This document shows, in pieces, positions 6,035 to 14,230 of a DNA stretch of 15,220 nt. Under the pieces are notes generated by a model. It had not been told where the DNA came from and did not search any database. It saw only the letters and a list, made by a program, of their open reading frames with translations. Origin of the DNA: an uncultured Prevotella sp. (lineage in GTDB: Bacteria; Bacteroidota; Bacteroidia; Bacteroidales; Bacteroidaceae); contig CALFUF010000058.1 in the NCBI GenBank assembly GCA_937916405.1, positions 1-15,220 on the forward strand, written 5' to 3'. The stretch's first letter is position 1; each line of letters starts with the position of its first letter. The position numbers and the translations under genes are program-made.

Positions 6035-7581
6035 ACGCTTCTCAACGTACCCTTCCTTACGTCGAGATTATGGACTCGACACTCCGTGATGGTGAACAGA
6101 CCAACGGGGTGTCGTTTCTTCCTCATGAGAAATTGATGATAGCACGTATGCTGCTTCATGATGTCAACGTTGACCGTATAGAAGTGGCATCGGCTCGTGT
6201 CTCTGAGGGTGAGAAAGAGGCGGTGAGGATGATTTGTCGTTATGCCGACCAGATAGGTAAACTGGATAGGGTAGAGGTTCTTGGCTTTGTGGATGGACAC
6301 CAGTCTGTCGACTGGATTGTCGATTGCGGTGGTAAGGTAATTAACCTGCTAGCCAAAGGCTCGCTGAAACATTGTACCCATCAGTTACATAAGACACCTG
6401 AAGAGCATATTGTGGACATTAATGAGACCGTGCAATATGCCAATGAGAAGGGACTTGCTGTTAATCTCTATCTGGAAGATTGGAGTAATGGCATGAAAGA
6501 CTCCCCAGCGTATGTCTATCAATTGATGGATGCGCTTGCGTCCCAAAGTGTCATCAAACGTTTTATGCTTCCAGACACCTTGGGTGTGATGAACCCTTTA
6601 CAAGTCATCGAGTATTTCCGTAAGATGATCAAACGTTATCCACAAGTTCATTTTGATTTCCATGCTCATAATGACTACGACCTTGCCGTCAGCAACTCAC
6701 TTGCAGCTGTGTTAAGTGGTGCAAAAGGTCTCCATGTCACTGTTAATGGTCTTGGGGAACGTTGTGGTAATGCTCCTATGGCAAGTGTACAGGCAATCCT
6801 GAAAGACCAGTTCCATGCCAAGACAGGAATTGTGGAGAATAAATTGAATGGTATCAGTAGACTTGTAGAGGGTTATAGCGGTATTGCCGTTGCCCCTAAT
6901 CAGCCTATTGTGGGTGAGAATGTGTTTACTCAGGTTGCTGGTGTCCATGCTGACGGCGACTCCAAAGACAAACTCTATTATAATGAACTGATTCCTGAGC
7001 GTTTTGGACGTAAGCGAGAATATGCTTTAGGAAAGAATAGTGGTAGGGCGAATATCGCCAAAAACTTAGAGGAATTGGGTTTGGAACTGACCCCTGAGCA
7101 GACTAAGCGTGTCACTCAGCGTATTACAGAACTGGGTGATAAGAAAGAGATTGTCACACAGGAAGACTTACCATACATCGTCAGTGATGTCTTGAAGCAC
7201 GATGCTCCAGAGGATAAGGTAAAACTGATAAGTTATGTGGTATCAACAGCTTATGGATTAAAGCCTGGAGCGAATATTAAAGTAGAGATTAATGGAAAAC
7301 AATATGATGGTAGTGCGGTAGGTGACGGACAGTATGATGCTTTCGTTAAGGCTCTACGCTATATCTATAAGAAATATCTCAACCGCACATTCCCAATTCT
7401 TGCCAACTATCAGGTTTCCATTCCTCCAGGAGGTCGTACTGATGCCTTGGTACAGACGGTTATCACTTGGCACTATAATGACGGACTCCTTCGAACTCGT
7501 GGTTTGGATGCCGACCAGACAGAAGCTGCTATTAAGGCTACCTTTAAGATGCTCAATATCGTAGAGAGCAACCTGTCTTAA
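6013..7581 (+). CDS. cimA: (R)-citramalate synthase, Leptospira CimA type
   Basis: A 522-residue LeuA/CimA-family enzyme expected to condense acetyl-CoA with pyruvate to (R)-citramalate, feeding 2-oxobutanoate and isoleucine synthesis through LeuCD and LeuB. Sequence seen: DSTLRDGEQT (Arg25, Asp26), HAH metal ligands (His217, His219), NGLGERCGN, GVHADGD and a C-terminal regulatory domain from about residue 400. From recall of the Leptospira interrogans CimA active site, the equivalents are Leu90 and Leu113 (pyruvate pocket), Tyr153, Glu155, Thr189, His312, Asp314, Leu321 and Tyr322; one position (Asn310 there) is Lys320 here. Long blocks such as NLYLEDWSNG and ERFGRK also fit that enzyme. The start overlaps leuD by 22 bp. 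Another oxo-acid substrate remains possible, but a second 2-isopropylmalate synthase is less likely since leuA heads the operon. No leuB follows. Confidence 0.82.
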   Translation: MGTAERINASQRTLPYVEIMDSTLRDGEQTNGVSFLPHEKLMIARMLLHDVNVDRIEVASARVSEGEKEAVRMICRYADQIGKLDRVEVLGFVDGHQSVDWIVDCGGKVINLLAKGSLKHCTHQLHKTPEEHIVDINETVQYANEKGLAVNLYLEDWSNGMKDSPAYVYQLMDALASQSVIKRFMLPDTLGVMNPLQVIEYFRKMIKRYPQVHFDFHAHNDYDLAVSNSLAAVLSGAKGLHVTVNGLGERCGNAPMASVQAILKDQFHAKTGIVENKLNGISRLVEGYSGIAVAPNQPIVGENVFTQVAGVHADGDSKDKLYYNELIPERFGRKREYALGKNSGRANIAKNLEELGLELTPEQTKRVTQRITELGDKKEIVTQEDLPYIVSDVLKHDAPEDKVKLISYVVSTAYGLKPGANIKVEINGKQYDGSAVGDGQYDAFVKALRYIYKKYLNRTFPILANYQVSIPPGGRTDALVQTVITWHYNDGLLRTRGLDADQTEAAIKATFKMLNIVESNLS

Positions 7582-7603
7582 TGGATAAAAACAGAAGATT
7601 TAT

Positions 7604-7634
7604 TTTGCAGTCTCATTAGAATCAACTACCTTTG
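7604..7634 (+). promoter_or_regulatory. Bacteroidota-type promoter for the B12 operon
   Basis: TTTG (7604-7607), a 19-bp spacer and TACCTTTG (7627-7634) match the -33/-7 pattern. The predicted start (about 7638-7641) falls at the 5' edge of the riboswitch aptamer, so the aptamer would be almost the first RNA made. No terminator hairpin is visible between the cimA stop at 7581 and this promoter. Confidence 0.7.
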
Positions 7635-7636
7635 CA

Positions 7637-7835
7637 TTCGCATTAGGCTCACATGATTGTGATTAAAAGGGAATGAGGTGAGAATCCTCTACTGTCCCGC
7701 AGCTGTAAGCGACCGTAATAGCGTGAACAATAGTCACTGATATTGTTGGGAAGACGTTCACGGCTGGTAGCAAAGTCAGAAGACCTGCCTTTTGCGAAAT
7801 GTTACATATCAGCCTCTGGGGTTAGGCGAATGGAG
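7637..7835 (+). ncRNA. Cobalamin riboswitch with downstream expression platform
   Basis: The conserved adenosylcobalamin aptamer elements are present in order: AAAAGGGAATGAGGTG (7665-7680), AATCCTC (7683-7689), CCCGCAGCTGTAAGC (7696-7710), a long variable hairpin with CGTGAAC (7722-7728) pairing GTTCACG (7756-7762), and AGTCAGAAGACCTGCC (7774-7789), the B12-box region. GGG 7669-7671 can pair with CCC 7696-7698, and GAGG/CCTC (7675-7678, 7686-7689) forms a small hairpin. P1 can close by TTCGCA (7637-7642) with TGCGAA (7793-7798). A further hairpin GCCT/AGGC (7812-7815, 7824-7827) sits just before GGAG (7832-7835), 10 nt upstream of the btuB ATG. No terminator with a uridine run follows, so control is probably at translation initiation. 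Bound cobalamin should turn the operon down. Confidence 0.92.
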
Positions 7836-7845
7836 CAAATAAAAG

Positions 7846-9834
7846 ATGATGAAGTGTGTTTATCTTTTTGGAATGTTGTTAATGTCAGTATGTGCTATGG
7901 CACAAACTGACACGATAACTGGTCGTGTGCATCAGTTGGAGGAGGTAACTGTTACGGAGACCCAACGGAAGCATACGGTAACCAGTACGTCACCACTTCA
8001 TCTGTTAGACCGTCATGACATGCTGACGATGGGTGTGACGGATATTGCTGATGCCCTCTATCGTCTGCCAGGTATTACCTTACGTGACTATGGAGGTGCT
8101 GGTGGCATGAAGACAGTGTCAGTACGTGGCTTTGGCTCGAAGCATACTGGAGTATGCTATGATGGTATTATGCTTTCTGACTGCCAGAGTGGTGAGATTG
8201 ACCTCTCCCGTTATTCTATGGATCAAGTAGACAATCTTTCGTTGTTGATTGGTGACCAAGACGATATTTTTATTCCCGCACGTCAGGTAACGACACCGGC
8301 AGTCATCAATATTCAGACACTTCGTCTGTCGACAGATGACAGGATGCCGCATTTAACTACACAGATAAAATTAGGTTCTTTTGGCTATGTAAGTCCTTTT
8401 ATACGTTATGAGCAGCGAGTTACCTCTCGTTTCGCTTTTAATGTTTTGGGTGAGTATGTTTATGCGGATAACGATTATCCGTATGAGCTACGGAATGTAA
8501 CAACCACTATTTCCGATCGTCGGAACAATAGTCGTATGAGAAGTGGGCATGGCGAGATTAATTTTAAGTGGGATATGAATGCTGCCAATCATTTAAGCGG
8601 CAAGGTATATTATTATGATAACGATCGTCAGCTACCTGGTCAAGTCCACTATTATTCTAATGTGGGAAAAGAAACGTTACGAGACCGTAATTTCTTTGGA
8701 CAACTCAAATACCAAACTCGTTGGAGTGACCAATGGTCTTTGAAATGGCTGGGTAAGTTTAACTGGTATTCCTCATCCTATCGTGACCCTTTGTATCAGG
8801 GAGGAGTGAACGATGCCGATTATTGGCAGAGGGAGATGTATTCCAGTATCGCCCTTTTATTCACTCCTCATCGCCATTGGTCTTTCGATTATTCTGCTGA
8901 CTATGCGTTTAATAATCTCAATGGTAGTTCTATAAGGACAACTATTGGGCGACCTTACCGTCATACGATTCTCCAATCGGCTACTGTGAAATACAAGAAC
9001 AACCGTCTGACACTGATTGGTCGCCTTCTTCATTCTTTGTATTTGAATGATACGAAAGATGGTCAAGCGACAACCAACATGCGACGCTTCTCTCCGTCAC
9101 TGTCTTTGTCTTATTGGTTGATGGACGAGCGGCAATGGTATATGCGTTTGTCATATAAGAATATCTTCCGTGCTCCCACATTCAACGAGAACTATTATTT
9201 TCATTATGGTAGTACTGACTTAAAACCTGAAAGCACTCACCAGATGAATGTGGGAACTACTTTCGAAGGAAATCTCTCATCCTCGCTGTCACTGATGGGT
9301 ACGCTTGACGGCTATTATAATATAGTATATGATAAAATCATGGCTGTGCCTTATAATATGTTTGTATGGCATTGTATTAATGTCGGTAAGGTGGAAGTCC
9401 TTGGTATTGATGCCACTCTGCGCCTGTCGCAGCAATTGGGACGACTTCACCAACTGTCATTTACAGGCAGTTACAGTTATCAGAATGCCAAAGACAAGGC
9501 GGTAGATGGAGCACTCTCTTATGGTCATCAGTTGGCATATACCCCCGAACATACATTCAGTGGTGCCTTGAGTTACGAGAACCCATGGGTCAATCTTTCT
9601 GTTCATGCGACAGGCATGAGCAAGCGTTGGGCAAACAATGAGCATTATGAGGATACAGACATTGACGCCTATGCCGAAGTGGGGATAACTGCGTGGCATT
9701 CCATCCGATTCGGATGTCATCAGCTGGAAGTACGTGTCGATCTGAAGAATCTTTTCGATAAGCAGTATGAATTGGTTCGGTTTTATCCGATGCCAGGAAG
9801 AAGTTTTCAAATATCAATTAAATATCAATTATGA
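7846..9834 (+). CDS. btuB: TonB-dependent cobalamin receptor (BtuB-like)
   Basis: A 662-residue outer-membrane receptor for TonB-driven import of cobalamin. The signal peptide covers about residues 1-20 (MMKCVYLFGM... to CAMAQ). A TonB-box-like segment EEVTVTE (32-38) leads into the plug domain (about 40-150: IADALYRLPGITLRDYGG, VSVRGFGSK, YDGIMLSD). The rest is the 22-strand barrel, rich in alternating aromatic and polar strands, with the closing C-terminal strand RSFQISIKYQL. It lacks the N-terminal carboxypeptidase-regulatory-like domain of SusC-type transporters, as expected for BtuB. Substrate is inferred from the riboswitch directly upstream and from the btuG and btuFC genes downstream. 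The ATG at 7849 is an equal alternative start. The stop overlaps the next start (9831-9834). Confidence 0.9.
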   Translation: MMKCVYLFGMLLMSVCAMAQTDTITGRVHQLEEVTVTETQRKHTVTSTSPLHLLDRHDMLTMGVTDIADALYRLPGITLRDYGGAGGMKTVSVRGFGSKHTGVCYDGIMLSDCQSGEIDLSRYSMDQVDNLSLLIGDQDDIFIPARQVTTPAVINIQTLRLSTDDRMPHLTTQIKLGSFGYVSPFIRYEQRVTSRFAFNVLGEYVYADNDYPYELRNVTTTISDRRNNSRMRSGHGEINFKWDMNAANHLSGKVYYYDNDRQLPGQVHYYSNVGKETLRDRNFFGQLKYQTRWSDQWSLKWLGKFNWYSSSYRDPLYQGGVNDADYWQREMYSSIALLFTPHRHWSFDYSADYAFNNLNGSSIRTTIGRPYRHTILQSATVKYKNNRLTLIGRLLHSLYLNDTKDGQATTNMRRFSPSLSLSYWLMDERQWYMRLSYKNIFRAPTFNENYYFHYGSTDLKPESTHQMNVGTTFEGNLSSSLSLMGTLDGYYNIVYDKIMAVPYNMFVWHCINVGKVEVLGIDATLRLSQQLGRLHQLSFTGSYSYQNAKDKAVDGALSYGHQLAYTPEHTFSGALSYENPWVNLSVHATGMSKRWANNEHYEDTDIDAYAEVGITAWHSIRFGCHQLEVRVDLKNLFDKQYELVRFYPMPGRSFQISIKYQL

Positions 9835-10958
9835 TGAAAAAGTATTTATTAAGTTTCACTGTATTGATGAGTGCAACACTCTTTACAGCATGTAACAATG
9901 ACAGTGACAATTCTCCCAAAACCTATCCTGTGGCAGTGACAAATGGTGTCTTTGTTGTTGGTTCAGGAAATCAGAGTAGTGGTAAAAATGGCAGTCTTAC
10001 TTATTATGACTATACCACAAAGTCTGCCACGAAAGACATTTTCTCCAGTGTCAACGGATTAAGTCTTGGTATGACTGCCAATGACGCGCTTCGCTATGGT
10101 GATAAGGTGTACGTTGTTGTCGATGGCGAGAATTCTGTATTTGTGCTGAATGCCAAGAACATGCAGTTAATCAATCGGATTAACCTTGCAGGTGCCACTA
10201 TGTTGGGTGAGACAGATGGTGTATCTCCACGTCGTATTACCGCTGATGAGGATAAGATTTACGTCTCGACGTATGGTGGCTATGTAGCGGCAATCGATAC
10301 CGTCAATTTTGCTTTGGCAGCCAAATATCAGGCTGGTTCCTATCCTGAGGGTGTTATGGTGGATGATGGTTTTCTTTATGTAGCTAACTCTGACTATGGC
10401 TATGGTAATGCCTCTATTACTGTTATTAACCTCAAGACAAAAGAGACTCGTACGATATCGGATGAGAATATCCGTAATCCTCAGGAGATTGCTGTTGCAG
10501 GTTCTGATATTTATTATCTTGATTGGGGACAGTATGGACCAGCTCCGGACTATGCGCAGGAACATGCTGGTGTCTATCGTATCTCCAGCACTGGTGTTAA
10601 ACTGTTAATACCTAATGCTACAGGAATGACATGTTATGGCACTAAAATCTACACATTCAATGATGTTTATGGCTCTTCAGAAGGTATTACCTATTCTTGT
10701 TACGACATTACTTCGGATATTTTAATTCCTCTCAATCTTAAAGATATAGACAGTCCTGCGGCTATGGGCGTTGACCCCATCACTGATTATCTGTTCGTAG
10801 CTTCTCGCAAATTAGAAGGTGGATATCCCAGCTATACCACTGATGGCTATGTTAATTTCTACGATACAACGAAATACGAAAAGAAAGGATCCTTTACATG
10901 TGGTGTAGGTCCCACTCGTATAGCCTTTAATTTTGGTGTTCGATACATAACCTATTAA
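9831..10958 (+). CDS. btuG: Surface beta-propeller lipoprotein, BtuG-like cobalamin-binding protein
   Basis: A 375-residue lipoprotein with a lipobox at LFTAC (Cys21), followed by NNDSDN, an acidic stretch of the sort linked to surface export in Bacteroidota. The mature part has repeated strands typical of YncE/DUF5074-like propellers: KVYVVVDGENSVFVLN, KIYVSTYGGYVAAID, GFLYVANSDYG, ITVINLKTKETRTI, IYYLDWGQYG, YLFVASRK. In Bacteroides, BtuG is such a seven-bladed propeller; it binds cobalamin extremely tightly at the cell surface and forms a lid on BtuB. The position directly after btuB under a B12 riboswitch supports the same role here. Cobalamin-contacting residues cannot be assigned by eye. 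ATG codons at 9831 and 9834 are equivalent start options. Confidence 0.83.
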   Translation: MMKKYLLSFTVLMSATLFTACNNDSDNSPKTYPVAVTNGVFVVGSGNQSSGKNGSLTYYDYTTKSATKDIFSSVNGLSLGMTANDALRYGDKVYVVVDGENSVFVLNAKNMQLINRINLAGATMLGETDGVSPRRITADEDKIYVSTYGGYVAAIDTVNFALAAKYQAGSYPEGVMVDDGFLYVANSDYGYGNASITVINLKTKETRTISDENIRNPQEIAVAGSDIYYLDWGQYGPAPDYAQEHAGVYRISSTGVKLLIPNATGMTCYGTKIYTFNDVYGSSEGITYSCYDITSDILIPLNLKDIDSPAAMGVDPITDYLFVASRKLEGGYPSYTTDGYVNFYDTTKYEKKGSFTCGVGPTRIAFNFGVRYITY

Positions 10959-10963
10959 TTTAG

Positions 10964-12085
10964 ATGCTTAGACTTGTCCTGGTTGGAATAGTCGCTTTGT
11001 TGCTGTCTTCTTGTGGGAGCCGTACAGGGTTCTCACAAGAAGATGGTGACACTTTGCATCTTCAATATTCCTCTTTACTGACTATTGTCAGACATCACGG
11101 ATATACTCAGGTGGATATCCGTAACCCTTGGAAAGAGGGAATGCTCTTACATACCTATATCCTTGTGCCACGCCAAGAAGAACTTCCTCCAAACCTGCCA
11201 CATGGTACTATCATCCGTACACCAGTAGAGCGTGCAGCTGTCTTCACAACAGTCCATTGCTCATTGTTAAATACACTGGGGTGTGGTGAGAACATCGTCG
11301 CTGTCGCAGACCTAAAGTATATCAAGATTCCTTTTATTCAAGAACAAGTCAGGAAAGGAAAAATATCAGACTGCGGCAACGGACTGAGTCCCGTGGTGGA
11401 GAAGATTATGGATGTCAAACCTGAGGTTATCATGCTCTCACCTTTTGAGAATAGCGGAGGCTATGGTAAATTGGAGGATATCGCTATTCCTTTGGTAGAA
11501 TGTGCGGAGTATATGGAAACCTCTCCGTTGGCACGAGCAGAATGGATGAAGTTCTATGGGATGTTGTTAGGTGAGGAGTCACAAGCGGATAGTCTGTTTG
11601 ATGTTGTCGACAAGAACTATCAGCAGTTAAAGGCGCAGGCACAAAAGACCAGTGAGGGACGTTCTGTGTTGATAGATAAGATGGTGGGGTCTGTCTGGTA
11701 TGTGCCAGGTGGCAAGAGCACCATCGGACAGATGATTAAGGATGCTGGTGGTCGTTATGCCTGGAAAGACGATGACCATAGTGGAAGTCTCTCTTTACCC
11801 TTTGAGGCCGTATTGGAGAAAGCTGGTGACGCAGAGGTGTGGCTCTACCGATATAGTAGTGACCATCAACAATCTTATCAGGAACTGTTGAGCGAGTATC
11901 GTGGCTATCGGCAGTTGCAGGCTTTTGCCGACAGGAATGTCTATGGCTGTAATGTCGAGCGGTCGCTGTTTTATGAGGAGTCGCCATTCCGTCCAGACTG
12001 GTTGCTGGGAGACTTTATCCAGATTCTTCATCCAGATATGACATTTAATATTCCTTTGCGCTATTATCAGAAACTGAATGAATAA
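10964..12085 (+). CDS. btuF: Cobalamin ABC transporter substrate-binding lipoprotein, first copy (BtuF-like)
   Basis: A 373-residue periplasmic binding protein of the BtuF/FhuD (TroA-like) class, anchored by a lipobox LLSSC (Cys17). It is longer than E. coli BtuF because of about 70 extra residues before the first lobe. Motifs: PVERAAVFTTVHCSLLNTLG at the start of lobe 1, VVEKIMDVKPEVIMLSPFE, a linking helix, VWYVPGGKSTIGQMIKDAGG in lobe 2, and FEAVLEKAGDAEVWL. Glu146 and Glu281 align with the two BtuF glutamates (Glu72, Glu202) that dock on permease arginines, so it should be a working delivery protein. It begins 5 nt after btuG and overlaps the permease start by 8 bp. Substrate is inferred from the operon; ferric siderophores are the usual alternative for this fold. 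Confidence 0.82.
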   Translation: MLRLVLVGIVALLLSSCGSRTGFSQEDGDTLHLQYSSLLTIVRHHGYTQVDIRNPWKEGMLLHTYILVPRQEELPPNLPHGTIIRTPVERAAVFTTVHCSLLNTLGCGENIVAVADLKYIKIPFIQEQVRKGKISDCGNGLSPVVEKIMDVKPEVIMLSPFENSGGYGKLEDIAIPLVECAEYMETSPLARAEWMKFYGMLLGEESQADSLFDVVDKNYQQLKAQAQKTSEGRSVLIDKMVGSVWYVPGGKSTIGQMIKDAGGRYAWKDDDHSGSLSLPFEAVLEKAGDAEVWLYRYSSDHQQSYQELLSEYRGYRQLQAFADRNVYGCNVERSLFYEESPFRPDWLLGDFIQILHPDMTFNIPLRYYQKLNE

Positions 12086-13085
12086 AGGAATGATATATTG
12101 TCTGGGTTTGACAGCAGTCATTCTTCTGCTGTTTGTGCTTAACCTGATGATGGGGTCGGTGTCGATTCCCATAGGTGACACGCTTCGCATCCTGATGGGT
12201 GAGGATAGCGCTAAGCCCTCTTGGCAGTATATCATACTGGAATCACGTCTTCCTCAGGCATTGACGGCAATCTTCTGCGGTAGTGCCTTGGCAGCCAGTG
12301 GACTGATGCTGCAGACCGCCTTCCGTAACCCCTTGGCTGGTCCGAGTATCTTTGGTATCAATAGCGGGGCAGGGCTAGGTGTCGCCTTGGTCATGTTATT
12401 CTTAGGTGGCAGTATCTCTGCAGGCTCTGTCAGCCTGTCTGGATTTGTTGCAGTCTTGACAGCTGCTTTTGTAGGTGCGATGGCAGTGATGGCACTTGTC
12501 TTTTTCTTTTCCACCATTGTCCGCAACCATGTGATGTTGTTGATCATTGGTATCATGATCGGTTATATCTCTAACTCGGCAATCTCCCTATTGAATTTCT
12601 TTGCGACTGATGAGGGCGTCCGCTCTTATATGGTATGGGGATTAGGTTCTTTTGGAGGAGTGTCGATGAAGATGATGCCCATCTTCGCAAGTGTGACAAT
12701 GGTTGGGTTGATAGCAAGTCTGTTGCTGATAAAACCTCTCAATGCTCTGATGTTAGGTGATGCTTATGCGGAGAATTTAGGTATCAATATTATCCGAGTA
12801 CGTAACTGGCTATTGATAGTGACTGGTATTCTTACCGCCATCACCACTGCGTTTTGTGGTCCTATCGCGTTCATCGGACTGGCAGTTCCCCATATTGCCC
12901 GTATGATGTTGACGACGGACAATCATCGTGTACTGCTTCCAGCAACCATGCTGATGGGTGCTGTTATCGCCCTTTTATGTAACTTGATTACTATCCTTCC
13001 TGGTGAGTCTGGTGTCATTCCGTTGAATGCTGTCACTCCTATGATAGGTGCTCCAGTGATTATTTATGTGATTATTAAACGTTGA
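12078..13085 (+). CDS. btuC: Cobalamin ABC transporter permease, first copy (BtuC/FecCD family)
   Basis: A 335-residue inner-membrane permease with about ten hydrophobic helices. Family motifs: SRLPQALTA, LQTAFRNPLAGPSIFGINSGAGLG, VWGLGSFGG, LGDAYAENLGI (coupling-helix region facing the ATPase) and FIGLAVPHIARM. Aligned with E. coli BtuC, Arg57 matches docking Arg56, while Gln60 and Ile306 replace docking Arg59 and Arg295. It should pair with a BtuD-type ATPase, which is not in the window. The start at 12078 overlaps the binding-protein stop by 8 bp; ATG 12090 is a possible later start, but its upstream AAAGGA is directly adjacent. Its homologue encoded downstream is similar along the whole length, so the two may form a heterodimer or belong to two transporters. 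Confidence 0.85.
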   Translation: MNKGMIYCLGLTAVILLLFVLNLMMGSVSIPIGDTLRILMGEDSAKPSWQYIILESRLPQALTAIFCGSALAASGLMLQTAFRNPLAGPSIFGINSGAGLGVALVMLFLGGSISAGSVSLSGFVAVLTAAFVGAMAVMALVFFFSTIVRNHVMLLIIGIMIGYISNSAISLLNFFATDEGVRSYMVWGLGSFGGVSMKMMPIFASVTMVGLIASLLLIKPLNALMLGDAYAENLGINIIRVRNWLLIVTGILTAITTAFCGPIAFIGLAVPHIARMMLTTDNHRVLLPATMLMGAVIALLCNLITILPGESGVIPLNAVTPMIGAPVIIYVIIKR

Positions 13086-13090
13086 GAACT

Positions 13091-14230
13091 ATGAGGAATA
13101 TTGTAATAGTCATAACCACTTTGTTACTCGTTGCCTGTGGAAATAAAGGAACTAAGGCAGTGAGTGAGGGAATGCAAAATGATACCCTTGCATTGATACA
13201 ACCCAAGTATGCCAAAGGCTTTACCGTGAGGTATTTGGAGAATGGTGTCCGACTGGTGGAGGTGGAGGATCCGCAGAAAGACGAGGAGAAGATGCCAGTG
13301 AGTTATCAGTTTGCCTTGGTGCAGAAAGGGAGTGATGTGGAGATACCGGAGGGTTATACCAAGGTGGAGGTTCCTGTGGAGCGAACGTTGGTGATGACGA
13401 TGCTACAACTCTCCAATTTCACGGCATTGAATGCTCATGAGGTGGTGAAAGGGATTACTGGAACGAAGAACCTCTTCAATAAGGATATCAAGAAACGGGT
13501 AAAGGATGGCAGTATTGTGAAGATTGGCATGGAGGGTAATTTCGATACCGAACTGATTCTTGCTGCCAATCCAGAGGTGATCTTTATCTCCCCTTTCAAG
13601 CGTGGTGGCTATGATGCCATCAAGGAGACAGGTATTACCCTCGTTCCTCATCTGGGATATAAAGAACTCGACCCATTGGGACAAGCTGAGTGGGTTAAGT
13701 TTGTAGGTATGTTCTTAGGAAAGGAGAAAGAGGCAAACGAATGCTTCACTGGTATAGAGCAGCGATATAACGATGCGAAGAATTTGGCTGCTAAGGCACA
13801 GACACGTCCCACAGTGTTCAGTGGCGAGATGCATGGTGGCAACTGGTATGCCGTAGGTGGCAAGAATTTCCTTGCCCAACTGTTTCGCGATGCTGGTGCC
13901 GACTATATCGTGAAGAACGACGACACAGGAGGCTCTAACATTGAGTTTGAACAGATGTATGCCATGGCAGCGAATGCAGACTACTGGCGTATCTTGAATA
14001 GTTTTCCGGATGAGTTTTCCTACGATGCGTTGAAGGATTCCGAGCCTCGTAATGCCCTCTTCAAGGCTTTCAAGGAGAAGCATGTCATCTATTGTAACAT
14101 GAAGCAGACGGCTTACTATGAGTCAACACCTGTTGAACCAGATGTCGTACTAAAGGACCTGCTTGCTATTTTTCATCCTGAATTAATCGAAAAAGACTAT
14201 CACCCGAAATACTATCAGTTGCTGAAATGA
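13091..14230 (+). CDS. btuF: Cobalamin ABC transporter substrate-binding lipoprotein, second copy (BtuF-like)
   Basis: A 379-residue lipoprotein paralogous to the one encoded at 10964, with lipobox LLVAC (Cys16). Shared landmarks include the N-terminal extension (GFTVRYLENGVRLVEVEDP), PVERTLVMTMLQLSNFTALN, PEVIFISPFKRGGYD, GQAEWVKFVGMFLGKE, NWYAVGGKNFLAQLFRDAGA and a C-terminal HPEL...KYYQLLK that matches HPDM...RYYQKLNE of the first copy. The two docking glutamates have equivalents, Glu154 and Glu287. I use the ATG at 13091, 5 nt after the permease stop, because it gives a compact lipoprotein signal; a TTG at 13082, overlapping that stop, would add three residues. The stop overlaps the next start (14227-14230). 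It may bind another corrinoid form or the same ligand; sequence alone does not say. Confidence 0.8.
   Translation: MRNIVIVITTLLLVACGNKGTKAVSEGMQNDTLALIQPKYAKGFTVRYLENGVRLVEVEDPQKDEEKMPVSYQFALVQKGSDVEIPEGYTKVEVPVERTLVMTMLQLSNFTALNAHEVVKGITGTKNLFNKDIKKRVKDGSIVKIGMEGNFDTELILAANPEVIFISPFKRGGYDAIKETGITLVPHLGYKELDPLGQAEWVKFVGMFLGKEKEANECFTGIEQRYNDAKNLAAKAQTRPTVFSGEMHGGNWYAVGGKNFLAQLFRDAGADYIVKNDDTGGSNIEFEQMYAMAANADYWRILNSFPDEFSYDALKDSEPRNALFKAFKEKHVIYCNMKQTAYYESTPVEPDVVLKDLLAIFHPELIEKDYHPKYYQLLK

Noticed and set aside
7812..7827. GCCT/AGGC hairpin as an intrinsic terminator in the btuB leader
   Set aside because: The stem is only 4 bp and is followed by GAATGGAGC rather than a uridine run, so translational control is more likely.
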